Position numbers and translations under genes: made by a program
The notes under the pieces: model-generated
Database searches by the model: none
What the model saw: only the letters and a program-made list of their open reading frames with translations
What the model was told of the DNA's origin: nothing
Assembly: GCA_964304625.1 (NCBI GenBank)
Contig: OZ199839.1
Coordinates: forward strand, 6,262,001 to 6,326,000
Origin: Kudoa neothunni
Lineage: Eukaryota; Cnidaria
DNA: 64,000 nt
Direction of reading: 5' to 3'
Part shown: piece after piece, positions 39,061-51,942 of the stretch
Layout of the letters: every line of letters begins with the position of its first letter
How positions within the stretch are numbered: the first letter of the stretch is position 1

Positions 39061-39956
39061 TAGCACGTGCTCAACATGTATAAATTGGTGACGCGCGAAT
39101 TACATTGCGTGTAGAATGATGGAACAAAACGATATTGATTGCTTTTATTAATAAAAATAACTTAAAATAAAGATAAAATTTTACATTTCCCATATAATAC
39201 CGATAATAAAGCAGATTTCTACCAGTATTGGGTATGTCATACACGAAATTGCAAAGGACGGCTGTAGATATTCCCAGCGTAAAAAATAGAGAGGTAAGAG
39301 CCATTAGACTTGCGTGACGAGAGTCATTTATGGAAATATTCAATAAATACAAATATATTTTTTCTTTAACATTTAATTACTTTTTGACCGTCGCAATGTA
39401 TGCTGGGCTTTCTGCCAATCTTTATAACATTTAATTCCTGGCTTGTTAATCTTGTAATTTTTAAGAATTTTGAATTTTATTTTGTTTAATTTATATCTAT
39501 TCTATACTTATTCTATATTTATCAATGTTTCTTTGGGATTTTAATGTTGTATAGTTCAAAATGTTTCATCTTCCTATTATTATTATTATTAATATTTATT
39601 ATTATAGAGTTTCCCAATTAAAATGAGATTTTTTGCAATAAACCTGATATTCATTAAGTTTGATAATTGGAATATTAAAATCTCAAATTCTGTTAACTTA
39701 AATTCTGCGCAGAACAACATTTTTAATATATCGATTTAACAAATCTAATAATAGCAACAAATAAATTTCTTATTTATTAATTATTTCTTTGTTTTCTGCC
39801 TTTCATAAATACTTTGACATCATCCTATAAAAGCTATCACAACGCGAAGCATTAATCTCGTTAAATCTAGATGATATAATTCTTTTAATTGTCTCCCATT
39901 ATTTGTTTCTACCATTATAACCAAATTTTTCCACACGGAAAAAATATTCTCTATAG
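39061..39956. other. Intergenic, no gene seen
   Basis: AT-rich sequence with short frames only. Confidence 0.5.
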
Positions 39957-40549
39957 CAGAGGTTCTCAACCGATTTTTTAAAGTTACCCCCTTAACTTGA
40001 GCGCCAAATTCATATTTATCTTATGTTTTGATACTGGTTTACCTATAGCAGAGGCTATTTGAGGGGTAAATTCTGGTCCTAAATGGCACGTACGCTTGCA
40101 TAATGACAATTTTTTTCCCATCAACTCTTACTCACAAGCTGTATACAGATTTAATTTTTTAGTTTTTGTCAAATTAGATTAGTTCATGAATATTCGTTTG
40201 CTCCAAGGCATAGAAATAATCAAAACTAATGACACTTGAATATTATTTACCATGAAAATAGTCATTTTGAGTATTATTATTATTAGGTTCCATCACTCAA
40301 AGATAAAAGAAACATAAAACAAATAGATTTTAATAGTTTTATTAACTGCTGTTATAAACTTCTTCTTAAGAACATTTTAAGAATTTTTGCCGAATTCTTA
40401 TTGAAGTTAATAGCCCTGAATAATACAATTCCTTAGAAATCCTGAAGTACGTTACAAACCTATAATGCAAATATTCCTCCTATCTAATTTTGAAATTATT
40501 TAATTTATCCCCTGTCATCTAAATTCCCCCTCCCTGTTTAGAACTTCTG
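39957..40549. mobile_element. hAT-type MITE
   Basis: 593 bp with hAT-like ends: CAGAGGTTCTCAACCG (left) and, on the minus strand from 40549, CAGAAGTTCTAAACAG. An internal run of ACCCCC follows the left end, as in Charlie-like hAT elements. No coding. The flanking 8 bp are not a clean duplication. Confidence 0.5.
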
Positions 40550-42613
40550 TTCTAGCTGATTAAACCAGATAAATCTTCTCTCTACTTAAAAGATATCACT
40601 CTCAGCACTGCCTTATATTATTTCCTATTCTTGCATATTATAAATATCTTAAAAAAATTTACATTAATGAGGAAAAATGATTTATTATTTATAATCATTA
40701 TTGTTAAATATAAAATATAAACATAATTCATAATTAGAGGTATTAAAAGTTTTTTAAGTTTATTTCGATAACACCATTACACCCTTTTTCAGAGTTATCC
40801 ATTTTAAAGTACTCTAAAACGACAGGTGAAATATCTTTTAACGAACAAACAAATGTGTATACATGCACATACAGGTTGTGTAGTTGTAATAGATTTGATT
40901 TATTTGGTCGATTTGAGGATGGATCATCGAATAAGGGCTTAAAACAGTCTATAAATATTTAATTGTGATAATATAAAATCAAAAATTACTTCAACATTCG
41001 CTGTGTATATACACAAACTGACATTTTAGATTTTTGTCACCAACTCTTATCGTAAAATCTATATAGTAAATTTTAACGCGAAAATTAAAACTTTAATAGA
41101 TGTAAATGTGTTTAAGTAGTAAAGAAAATTATAGGTCTAGGCATCCTCAGAAATAGGAGAAATTCGTTTTCGTGACAATAGACAGCCCTGACATGGGTTT
41201 ATACGCTAGCGTGATAATAGCTACTACCTTAAAAAAATGGTGCATACAAACAGATAAGATGTATTTTGTATAATACTCGAAAAATTTATTTTTAAATAGT
41301 TTCAATTTAATAATAACCTTTTTCTTAAGGATAAATTTTGATTAATGATAAAAAATAAATTTTTGAAATAAAACCGTAGATAAAATTGAGAACATTTAGA
41401 GTTATTGTGTCTTGTTAATAATTGCATGTGCATAGGAAAATGTTCTATGAGAAATTTTTAATATTTATATGTTATTTGATTTTGCTAAATCTTTTCTTTT
41501 TATATTCAACTTTAAAATGCAAATTAAGAAAATTAGTTCAAGTTGGTGAAATTGGAGTACCATACATCCTTTCAATACCCATATATTTCCATTAAAAAAT
41601 GAAATATGTCTATTGATAACTCAAAATTTGAACGTAATAACGAGTTTAGCGGCTAGTAATTATACAATTTCTTCGCTTTTGAATCATAGATATTGTATTT
41701 TATATTATACACATAACGTGGGGAGTCGCAGGTTGCCGACCCTTAGCACAATAAAATATTGATCAAAATAATTTATTCCTATAAACAAAATATTTTTAGA
41801 GAAAGTGAAATAAAATCATAAATATTAATTAAACTTTTTTGAAATTAATGACGAGTTTCGCATAATTTATGTTTTATAATTTCGAAAATTTAATATTCAA
41901 CATTACTCCCATAAATCTTAATCATTTTCAGTTATAGGCGAATGTTAGACTTCAATTACCTTCATATTTATAAGTTATAAATTATAACATTAAATAATAT
42001 AAAAATTATTGCACATAGTTTAATATCGTATTCATTAAGCTCGGTTAATTATTTTCATCCAAACATTGTATATTAATTGAATGATATTATTCATTATTGT
42101 ATATAATACATTTAATGGCAAAACAATAAATAATTTTTTTATGATTTACCTGAATAATGCATAATTCAAAAAGTATAATATATGTCAATTGAAATGATTA
42201 CAATAAAGAAAAAATTTGTCCATGGAACATAAGGGATTCAAATATTTTATTCTCTCATTTATATGATTTTTATTAAAATATAAATTGGTTTCATTGTATA
42301 TGGCGCATGCTCGTATATTATAGATGTCCACACCAAGTGATTCATCTAAAAAAGGATTACAAGGGATTATTTATTCAGTTTTTGTTAATCCGATGATATT
42401 AGTTTGTTTTTCTAAAATATTGTTTCTCACAACCATAATAGTTGCCAGTTAACGGTGATAATCTAGTTGCATCCCTAAATCACCATCGTTTTTATTAAAT
42501 ATGGAATTTGTTATTAGTCGGCTGAATGAGAACGATCGACGACTTATTCTAATATATTAATAAAAATATCTTTCGTGAATACATGTATTATTTGTGTTAT
42601 AAAATCTCCAAAA
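40550..42613 (+). other. Upstream region of copy C
   Basis: No gene. 41840-42000 matches the region upstream of copy A on both sides of the piggyBac insertion there; TTAA 41890-41893 is the empty site. A hAT-like end (GGGTCGGCAACCTGCGACTC on the minus strand) lies near 41745. The last ~80 bases match copy A's proximal upstream (TTCGTGAATACA; TAAAATCTCCAAAAATGAT), a candidate 5'UTR/promoter. Confidence 0.5.
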
Positions 42614-45600
42614 ATGATTGTAACATCGTTAAAATGGAGATTTGTTACAACATTATATTTGTTTATTTTTTCAGGTAGTCATTTCAATTAAGTCATATTT
42701 TGAATATTTATTAGCAATAATGAGTAAATTTATCTCTACACAAGACATTGATAATAATATAATGAACTTAAGTTTTTCATCGGATATAAATAAATACGTT
42801 GTTTCTCTTTCTGGTTATCACCTTCAAAATAGCAAAAGAAAGTGTGCACTACAATATTATGATAATAAGGCTTCGTCATTAAAAGTTATTCCAACGTGCG
42901 CTACGGACATTACGAAGGCAACGGATGATTCCGCCTCAAATAAATGCATCTATGATTGTAAAAAAGTGGAATTGAAATTCAGTTGGGATCAAATTAAGGA
43001 AATGAAATATCTAAGATGGTGTCAAGGAAAAGATGAGGATGAAGTCAGAAATTGTAACTTAAAGAAAGTTTATAAAATAAAAGGTAATTTAATTACAAAT
43101 GAAATTTAGTGATAACTTTATGATAGATATATATGTTAAATCATCATTAAGGGTTGATAAAACAACCGACCAATTTACTATTTACATTAAAACTAAAATT
43201 GATAAGGGATTCAACCTCAAATGTGACTCTAATAATGAAGTTACTCATAATGCAAGTAACAATTTTTACAAAGAACAATCAATTCAACTAAAAACTAAAT
43301 CATACCAACCAAAATATGCTGTTGAATTCAATGACAAATCTCCCGAAATATTTCTGAATCCCAAAAAACCTATTGAAGATTGGTTTATTGCGTCTGGATC
43401 AAAATCAGAAGCTGATAATAAGCGCTATTTCACAATAAGACTCCAAAATCCCGAACCGTCCAAGTTATGTTATTTTGGAATAAAAGATATTAACGATTTG
43501 CGGTTTTCATCTTATTGCTCTATAAGGAATAAAGCTGGTCCGTGCCTTCAACCCTGTTACAAGGCGACATTATTCTATGACTCTGATTTGAATTTTGCCC
43601 AAGTTCTTGTAAAATCAGTTGGAAAGTCAAATTCAAAGGAATTTATTCAAACTGTTTTATGTATTCCTTAATTGTCTTACAAATTTTAAAAAATTTTGTA
43701 GTTCGTAATAATCAACCCACTGACGTTCTTTCGAATAAACAAAATAATCGAATTACAGTTAATCTTTCAGAATTAAATAAAAATGAAGATGCTGATAGTG
43801 CAGTAGGTGCAGCAAAAATCACAGATGTAAAATTAATAAGGAAGTTTATGGGGACTGATAGTTTTGGAGATAACGTAACATGTGAAAATGATTGTACTTC
43901 ATTCGTTTCAACAACTATAACAGGACTTGAACCGTTAACTGAATACATTTTAAAGTTAAAAATCACGGGACTAAAAGCATTAGATTCACCCGAAGTGAAA
44001 CATTATCACCATTACTTTTATTTCAAAACTAAAGGTAAAACGATTTTTAAAAATATATCTAAATGTTGAATAGGAATTGAGTTTAGCAATGGTAAGCAAA
44101 TAACACCATCGGTCGGCGTTGGAAACACAAAATTGACGTTAACTCCAACTAATCTTTTCACTGCTGGATCTAATAATAATAACAACGCAGAATGTGAACT
44201 GTATTATTCTGTGGAAAATGAGAAATCCAAGCTACCTGCTACTTGTGAAAAAGATTCAAAAAAATTATTTTGCTCAGACATCTGTACTAGTGAATTCACA
44301 ATTATAAATCTTGATCCTATTACACACTACAAAATAACTATCTGCTCCAAAGGTTACACATGTGCCGAGAGTGACTCCGTATCGAGTAATTTTGGTAAGT
44401 TAAATGTTATTTAATTTAAATAGCAAATGGAAAAACTGTTACTATAAATAAATCAGACGATACTGCAGCAAAAAAGATCATTGCTACAATGTCTGAGACT
44501 CCTAATGGAAATACTGAGAATTCCTGGCGTTATACTTTATTGGAAAAAGATTCCAATAAAATTATAGTGGATTGTCTGAATACCGATTGTACTCTTGAAA
44601 CGCAAACAGATTCAGGATCAACGAAATTAGAAATTCCATGGTCTACTGTTGACCCAGAAGTTGCATACGAACTAGTTATAATAATTATAGATCAATCAAA
44701 ACCAGTGAAATCAGAAATAACAAGTTGTTAAATGAATTAATCACCATTAAATATATAAATTTAGGGGACGCTGAAAAAGGGACGGGTGATATGATTCTAA
44801 CATACGATAAAACGCAAAGAAATTATAAGGTGAAATTTACAGGTGATTTATTGTCGAAAAGCGGTAAGACATGTAAAATTAAAATATCTGACAATGCGTT
44901 ATCTGCATACGTCAATGCTGGTGACAGTAGTTCAGCAATCGAAAAAGATTGCGATCAACTTGTAACAGATGTTACTATTAATCGTAGTAGTGGAAACAAG
45001 CTGGCATATATTTCAGTTACGTATTCGGACACGAAACCTTCATCTGCTAAATCAACTATTGATTTATCAATTTTATCTAAAGCAACTATTGGAAAAATGT
45101 TAAATGGTGATTACATAAATGAGGACAAGAATTATCTTTCTAAATCTTCAGTAGAAAGAAAAGAAGGTGCAGTCCCTGATAGCACCGTGGGACCAGAACA
45201 AACTGGTCTCTTGGAAGATACAAAAAAAGCTGGAGAAGGAACGGAACGAGATGAGCTTAAAAAGACTGTTCCAGACTCAGCACTAACGAAAAAACCCGCT
45301 TCACCCCCAAAACCGATCCCCTTCACTGCAGGAAAGGTCTTTTCGTACTACATAGGTAATCTGCTTTGATGATGTAATATAATGTTGTTAAGATTTTTAC
45401 AATGAATTAACGCATATGGCTGAATTACAGCAAGATAAAATTAAATTTAGTGTCAATAAGTGTTCTTTAAATTGTAATGGATATAAGGATGAAGTGAAGG
45501 AAAGTTCCTTCCATGGAACTACATCTGAGAATCCCGGTAACATTGAAAGTTACTCAATAAAGTTTGACGAACTAGTTGAAGACTATTACATAAGTTGCCC

Positions 45601-48600
45601 AAAATATTTTGACTTTCATTACTTCTATGACAACACATTTGTAAAAAACAATGCACCATTCTTCAATAGATTTTATTATGAATTGGCTTACAGTGATCCA
45701 GTTAATAAGTTAACGATAAAATTAGTTAACGAAGAGCCTTCTGAAATATGTTCTTTTGAATGGATTGACGCGACTGCATCATCTACTAATAGATTTTTCT
45801 CAAACACCTGCGATAATAATGCAAACTGCCTTTTTAGTTTGTGTAGTAACGTTACATTTGGAGATATTCCAACGGGTGTAAAGGCAGTAAAAATACGCGT
45901 TCTCAAATTAGGGATGGAACCTATCGTTGGCTATCAAAATAACATTTATATACGTAATCGTTAAAATAATGTATTATATAAATATATATTCTAGTGAAAC
46001 ATGGCAATGATACGTCCGTGACTACATCTGATGACAGTAAAATCAAAGTAAATATGAGCGATAAAAATAAAGACGAAGATGGTCAAGCTGTCAACAGCGC
46101 ATCTACTGTAGCATGTGAATTAAAAATCTGGAATGTATACGCTCCGTTGGTTAAGGAAACTGGGAGAAAAGCTGCTAATCCATCTACTACTTGCATTTTT
46201 GGAGAAATGAGTATTACACCAAATCCTAATGATTTGCCAAATGATATTATGATAACAATAGCAAATATACCAAATTATTCTCCTAGAAAATACTTTTATC
46301 ATAAAACTGGTATTTTATGTAATTTTAGGTAAGCTATTTTACTTGTATAGGACAAACAAATGCTCTTTCTGGTGGGTCAATATCGGCTACGCCAGCAGCA
46401 AGTGGATTCACATTTACTCCAAGTTCTACAGATATAAAAAGCACATGTTCAATTTACGTGCGAGAACATGATAAATTATATTATTATCCAGCTATATGCA
46501 CAGAAAATGTATTGTGTATAAAAAAGTGTAATTTGCCGTTTACTATCATTGGATTGTATTCTGGCGCCACCTATGATATTATGATTGTACCTAGTGGTAA
46601 CTATAAGTTTCATATTTTAGAAGGCCAGAAAACAAGTAACAATATTCCGATTATGGTTTCATGGATAATTATAATTAGCTGGTAAAACAATTGAATTCCA
46701 AATTTCATCTGAGTCAACAGGTAAAAATCTAAAAATAATACCGACAGAAAATATCGAGAATGATTCAAGTGTTGACTGTTATTATCAGTTTTATATGCAT
46801 AAAGAAGGGAACAGTAATAATAAAAGTAAATAATCTTTTAATTTGTTTTTTAGCCTCACCAACGAAGATACAAAAGTCTTGCGTTGAATGTGAAATTTCA
46901 ACTAGTAATCAAAAAAAATGCAATGATATTCAGTTTGGTTCAGGCATATATAGTAATAAACATAATTACAGATTAATGATATATGTAAATGACCAATCAC
47001 CACCATTTAAATTAGAAATTCCGGGTAAACAAAATATAAGTAATTTTTGTAACATTATGACTAGCCTTTTCCCGCCGAGGAAAACTACAACAAAAATTTG
47101 AACAAACAGTTAACAACGATATTGGGAAATTCTACGTTTCATTATCAGAATATCCAGATGGAAATAAATGTGCCCTAAAACTATCCAATTTTGAAGATGT
47201 CCCTAATTTTGTGAAACCACTTTGTACCTCGAATACTGACAATAACTTATGCATAACTGATTGCACGTCTCAAAATGTTGAAATTGGATATATTAATGCC
47301 AATATCGATCGTTATCTATCAGTATGTTACGGTAAAGATGACAACGATGCGAAATCCTGTAAAAAAATTAGAGTTTTTCCAATAAAAATGGGTAATTATA
47401 ATAAATACTATTTTAATAATGCCGTTATACTGGCATATTATAATTCAATGTTTTTAGATTATAATCAAAAGCATACTTATTCTATCGGTCACATTGATGG
47501 TAAAGTTCGTTTTTCCTACAAAACAAACTCAAAAACCAAATGGACGGTGTATGCTGACGGAGAAAAAGACTTATCTAGTGATGCAGAAAAAAAGAAATTA
47601 GATGAAGATAGTTTCTCTGATACAATAACAGATAAGTCTGCAAATTTCTTAGTTGACAGATACATGGGTTATTATAATATTAACTCAACACTTTTGTGGC
47701 CAGGAATTTATTATTTTACGAATACTACCCTATTTAATGACACTATTCCCCTAAAATCAGAGATTATATATTCCATTTCAGCCGTTGAAAATAACATTAA
47801 TAACTTGAAAATTCGATTTTCTCCTGGTCCCTATAATGACGAAATGTGCCAAATTAGTATATTTGAAGTGGATTCTGCTGGTACAGATCATATGAGAAAA
47901 GTTTTGAACGTCTGTGAAAATAAAGAGAATGGTTGCTATCAACTTTGTCGAGATTCTGTTATTAACTTCACAGGAAACCATCAAAATGTTGGTGTAATTG
48001 TGAAAAGAAGATTTGATTCGGCTGGTCTCAAACAATACTTTAGAAGTAATTGAAATCCAACATTATTAATAAAATTTTTTAGGAAACGATATTGGCTTTA
48101 ATCTCACTGACATAACGAGTAATAGTGTCAAACTTATTGGGCTTCAAAATTACAATAATATAAAAAAAGAAAATAATCCCCAATGCACAATTAAAATATC
48201 TAGAGCAAATACTATATCTACTGAAACCATGGCTCAATGTAGTGGTAATGAATGTAACAAAGACTGTGCCCAGTCATATTTGATTACTGGCCTCTCGGCT
48301 GGTACAAGTTATATAATTACAGTAACAGTTACAAACCTTGGTGTGAATAATGATTATATCAAAAAAGTTTTCTTTAGAACAAGTAAATGTAGCTTGTGAT
48401 CATATTATTAATTGTATTTAGTTGATGGAGAACAGCTAACAGAATCAAATTCTCCAAACGCTATCATTGCAAGCACTGCTACTATTATACCTTTTCAAGC
48501 AGACAATTCGTTCTCATTGTGCAGAATTTATCTACAGAAAAAGGATGATTCAAATGCAAAATTTATGGCTTCGTGTGAAGGAATAGGAACCTGTGAAAAT

Positions 48601-49609
48601 AAATGTGACAATCCATTCAAAATTGTTAACCTTGAATTGGGAGTAACATATGATGTTACTGTGGAGCCATCTGATGGCAAAGGCCTAAGAACCTTCGATA
48701 TTACTACTAGTAATAGATTTTTGATTGTATTATTATAAAATAAGTAATAGCTAACGTGGATACTTCGGTTACTTACACATCTTATGGAGATTATGGTATA
48801 GCAATTAATGTATCGTTTACTGACAAAAAGAAAACTTCAAAATGCCCGTTTATGTTGCACGAAAAAACAGATGTTGGCAAACCAGAACCAATCATTTTTT
48901 GGTGTAATGATGACGAAGAAGAATGTTCATCCAACAGTTGTAATATTGGTATCTACGGATTATCCAGGGAAAAAGATTATAGGTTGAGTGTGAAAGTGAA
49001 GGATTTATCGAAATATAAAATTCACGAGATTCCATGTAATTTTGAAATTAATATCTAACTTATTGTTTTTGGTTAACTAATAATATGATGTACTGAAAGA
49101 CTCAAAAATATCCAAACATTCAGGGTAAAAAATATTTCTAAATTATTTTAATATATGGTTTAGTAAATTTTTATGGATTATTTTTAAACTAACATACTAG
49201 CAGAAGAGCAAAATATAAGAAGTGAATATACAAACATTGACGTAGGTAATATTTTTCAAAAAAAAATTATAAAAATTGCACAAGGGTACATTGCATACTT
49301 TCGAACTTTTCTAATATATTTTTAGTAAATTATGATAATAAGCTGTTTTAAAAAATCTGTAGATAGTGAAAGAAAGCACGAATATGAGGCCGCCAAGAAC
49401 AGTCATTCGTATTTTAAATAATATTTAATTTTTTAAATTAAATTAATTTAGGTCTGTTGGAAAATATATGTAATGATAATTTTGTGTAATCTTTTGGAAT
49501 AATTCTTTCTAGCTGTTACGCAATGATACCAATCGTAGGAGCATTGCTAGTAGTGATAGGTTTGGTCATGTTCCGAAGGAAACCCCAAGACGTTGCTTAC
49601 GATTTATAA
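42614..49609 (+). CDS. Modular Cys-rich single-TM surface protein, copy C (intact)
   Basis: Predicted 2008 aa. Exons: 42614-42674 (signal peptide, …TTLYLFIFS), 42715-43083, 43127-43660, 43702-44034, 44074-44385, 44424-44723, 44765-45355, 45393-45953, 45995-46309, 46351-46635, 46679-46813, 46854-47024, 47065-47391, 47458-48045, 48083-48382, 48422-48709, 48751-49035, 49100-49124, 49220-49285, 49343-49408, 49452-49469, 49513-49609. All ectodomain introns are phase 1 and 37-66 bp, so every ectodomain exon is a multiple of three. Large Cys modules (residues ~21-321, ~834-1020, ~1323-1627) each head a set of small four-Cys modules. A Lys/Glu/Pro linker lies near residues 740-820. TM helix ~1980-1997, tail RRKPQDVAYDL. 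Several N-x-T/S sites (NSTLLW, FTNTTLF, SNVTFGD). Exons 49036-49409 allow an alternative junction that skips the 25-nt exon. Type I surface protein by inference; family unknown to me. Confidence 0.82.
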
Positions 49610-49940
49610 GCATAATATTTAGTATAACAATTATCTATTATTAGAATAAGTATTATTTTCATTAACGATAAAATAGGTATTTCGTGTTCTTTTGAAATGA
49701 TCAGAAATTAATTCTATCAATTACATATAAACCCATAAGAATTGTAAAAACTAAAAATATGACTCTACTTTTAAAACAGATATTCGTTTATGCACGACAG
49801 CGAAAGAAGACACTATTTGAAATAAGAGAGCAGAATTAAAGAATCAACAAATATTTAATTCTGTTATTGTAAACATACTTATTTGTTAATCCTTACAGTT
49901 TTTAAGTTTTATTTTAACCAATTTGTCGTTTTTAATATTA

Positions 49941-51101
49941 ACTTTCGGGAAGTGCCCAGCGTTGCTTGGGGGAGATTTCGTCTAAACACGTTTTTTAAAT
50001 GCATTCAAAAATATGTTGAAATTCCGAATTAACCCATAGAAATAAAATAACTAAAAAGTTTTAAGCTATATACATTAACGACTTGGATAATGAAATTTAA
50101 ATTATGACCATTTCTTTGAGGGAGTGTTCCAATCCCTGCGTTTTAAAAAATTTCGTGGTTCGACATCAACGCTAAATAATTTAAGGGCTGAATAGTATTT
50201 TTTCCATTTCCGAATTATTTAAATCCTGTTAGAATGTTATTTAAAGCGTTATTTTTTGGCTCGGGGGATTTTTAAATGTCGAATTTTGCCCCGGCTCGGA
50301 AAATGTGTGCATCGCTAAATTTTTAAGAGATAATAAAATAGAAAACGTATAAAAATTAATTGATACTGCTAAAATTAGCATTGCTTGGCCCGGCATAAAC
50401 ATTAGTGCACTTTTACAAAAAAAACAGCTAAAAATCATTTCAATATCAACATAAATAATTTATATAATTAGATGAAGTAAAAGTACAACCATCTGCATTG
50501 AATCTAATCAATGAAAGTTTCAAATAGCGGACGATTTCAATGAAATCTACGGACATGATGCTTGTATAATAAAGCTTCAATCTACCTGATTATAGAATTC
50601 CTTACCAGATCGCCATTAATAATGCATATATAGACTTTTTCTCATATTTCAAATCATTAATAGAACATTCACAATATGTTTATCAAGTCCAATACGTTAA
50701 AACTCCACAAATAAGGAGTGTATTTACATAAACATCCATATAGAAATGCCAAACTTATATATATATATATATACAGATAGATAGCAGCAGTTAATAAACA
50801 TTTTATTGGGTATATAATGGGGAAAATTAACTTCAACCAACCCTCAGCAGGTTATAAGCAGGTGTTAATCTTATTGTTTAAACTCAAGTAATCCAATTAA
50901 CAAACTTTGAATCGAAAAAATCACCATTTGCAAAACATTTTAGTGAACATTTGGTAGTGCAAAAACGATTTAAATATTTTATGAAACATTTTGATTTTTA
51001 AAAAATTGCAAATATGTCTCTATAAGGAATAAATTTTGACGCATATGCGTACTTGCTGGCACGCACACACACGGACATTTCAGTTTTATATGTATAGTAG
51101 A
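49941..51101 (-). mobile_element. Non-autonomous Helitron
   Basis: Minus-strand 5' end TCTACTATACATATAAAACT then TGTCCGTGTGTGTGCG (51101 downward). 3' end with hairpin CCCAAGCAACGCTGGG followed by CACTTCCCGAAAGT at 49941, a decayed CTAGT. Interior matches the Helitrons at 17591-18668 and 28335-28638. No coding. Confidence 0.6.
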
Positions 51102-51906
51102 CTAGCGCAAAAACCCCGCTTCGGTTGAGTTTCCTTTCCCGACCACCCTGATAAAAGCCGTGAGCAGGCGAAGGTCATTTTAAGTTCAAAGTTAATTATA
51201 ATTATCTTATCGATCTTTCTATAACAGTCATGATCGAAATAAACAGCAATGACCCGATCATCCTCACTTTTTTCGTTATTGGACTTTATTTTCATTTAGA
51301 AATCATAAGTTCTTACAAATCATGAGGCGTATTAATCGTTTTACCCAACCCGTCGATGAACTAACTAATCTAAAAGTTTGTTAACAATGTTTTACTTAAT
51401 CAAAACGTTCTAACATAATTTTATATTCATTTAAAAAAAATATAAAAATTTTTAACTTTAACTAAACATGCAAAGTAAATAATATATTCAAGCGTATTAA
51501 TTTATTAATTTCCCGTTTAAGCAACAAATCTTTGTTTGCACCGAAACCCCGCCTATGCACGAACAAATGTTGTAATTCGTCTTAAATACGTTCAAAAGTA
51601 GAAAAGAGTAAACTTTCAAAGTTTCAGTTGTATATAAATACAGAAAATTAGAGTTATCTACGAATATCATTGAACATTGTAGCGAATCATGTGCAGTGGT
51701 AATCTCATTGTATCAGCGCTAATCTGTTTGAATAAAGTTTACACTACAAATTAACCGCTTTATTAGAAAGTAGACAATCCCGTCGTATTTTTGTAGTTAA
51801 TTTTGTATTTTTTAAAGTATATCACGAAAATCAAATAGTCTAAAAAGTCTCTGTATAAGAATATAATTTACACACACACGGACACTACTACTTTATATAT
51901 TAGGAT
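51101..51906 (-). mobile_element. Second Helitron abutting the first
   Basis: Minus-strand 5' end TCCTAATATATAAAGTAGTA then TGTCCGTGTGTGTGT (from 51906). 3' end CGAAGCGGGGTTTTTGCGCTAGT-type terminus at 51101-51123, immediately next to the 5' end of the neighbouring Helitron. No coding. The 3' hairpin is weaker than in the others. Confidence 0.5.
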
Positions 51907-51911
51907 ATATT

Positions 51912-51942
51912 AGGATAGATAGATAGATATAGATATAGATAA
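51912..51942 (+). repeat. GATA/ATAG simple repeat
   Basis: Run of GATAGATAGATA and GATATAGATATAGATA between the Helitron end and the piggyBac remains. Confidence 0.8.

Noticed and set aside
41720-41748. hAT-like terminus GGGTCGGCAACCTGCGACTC (minus strand)
   Set aside because: No partner end found, so not listed as an element.
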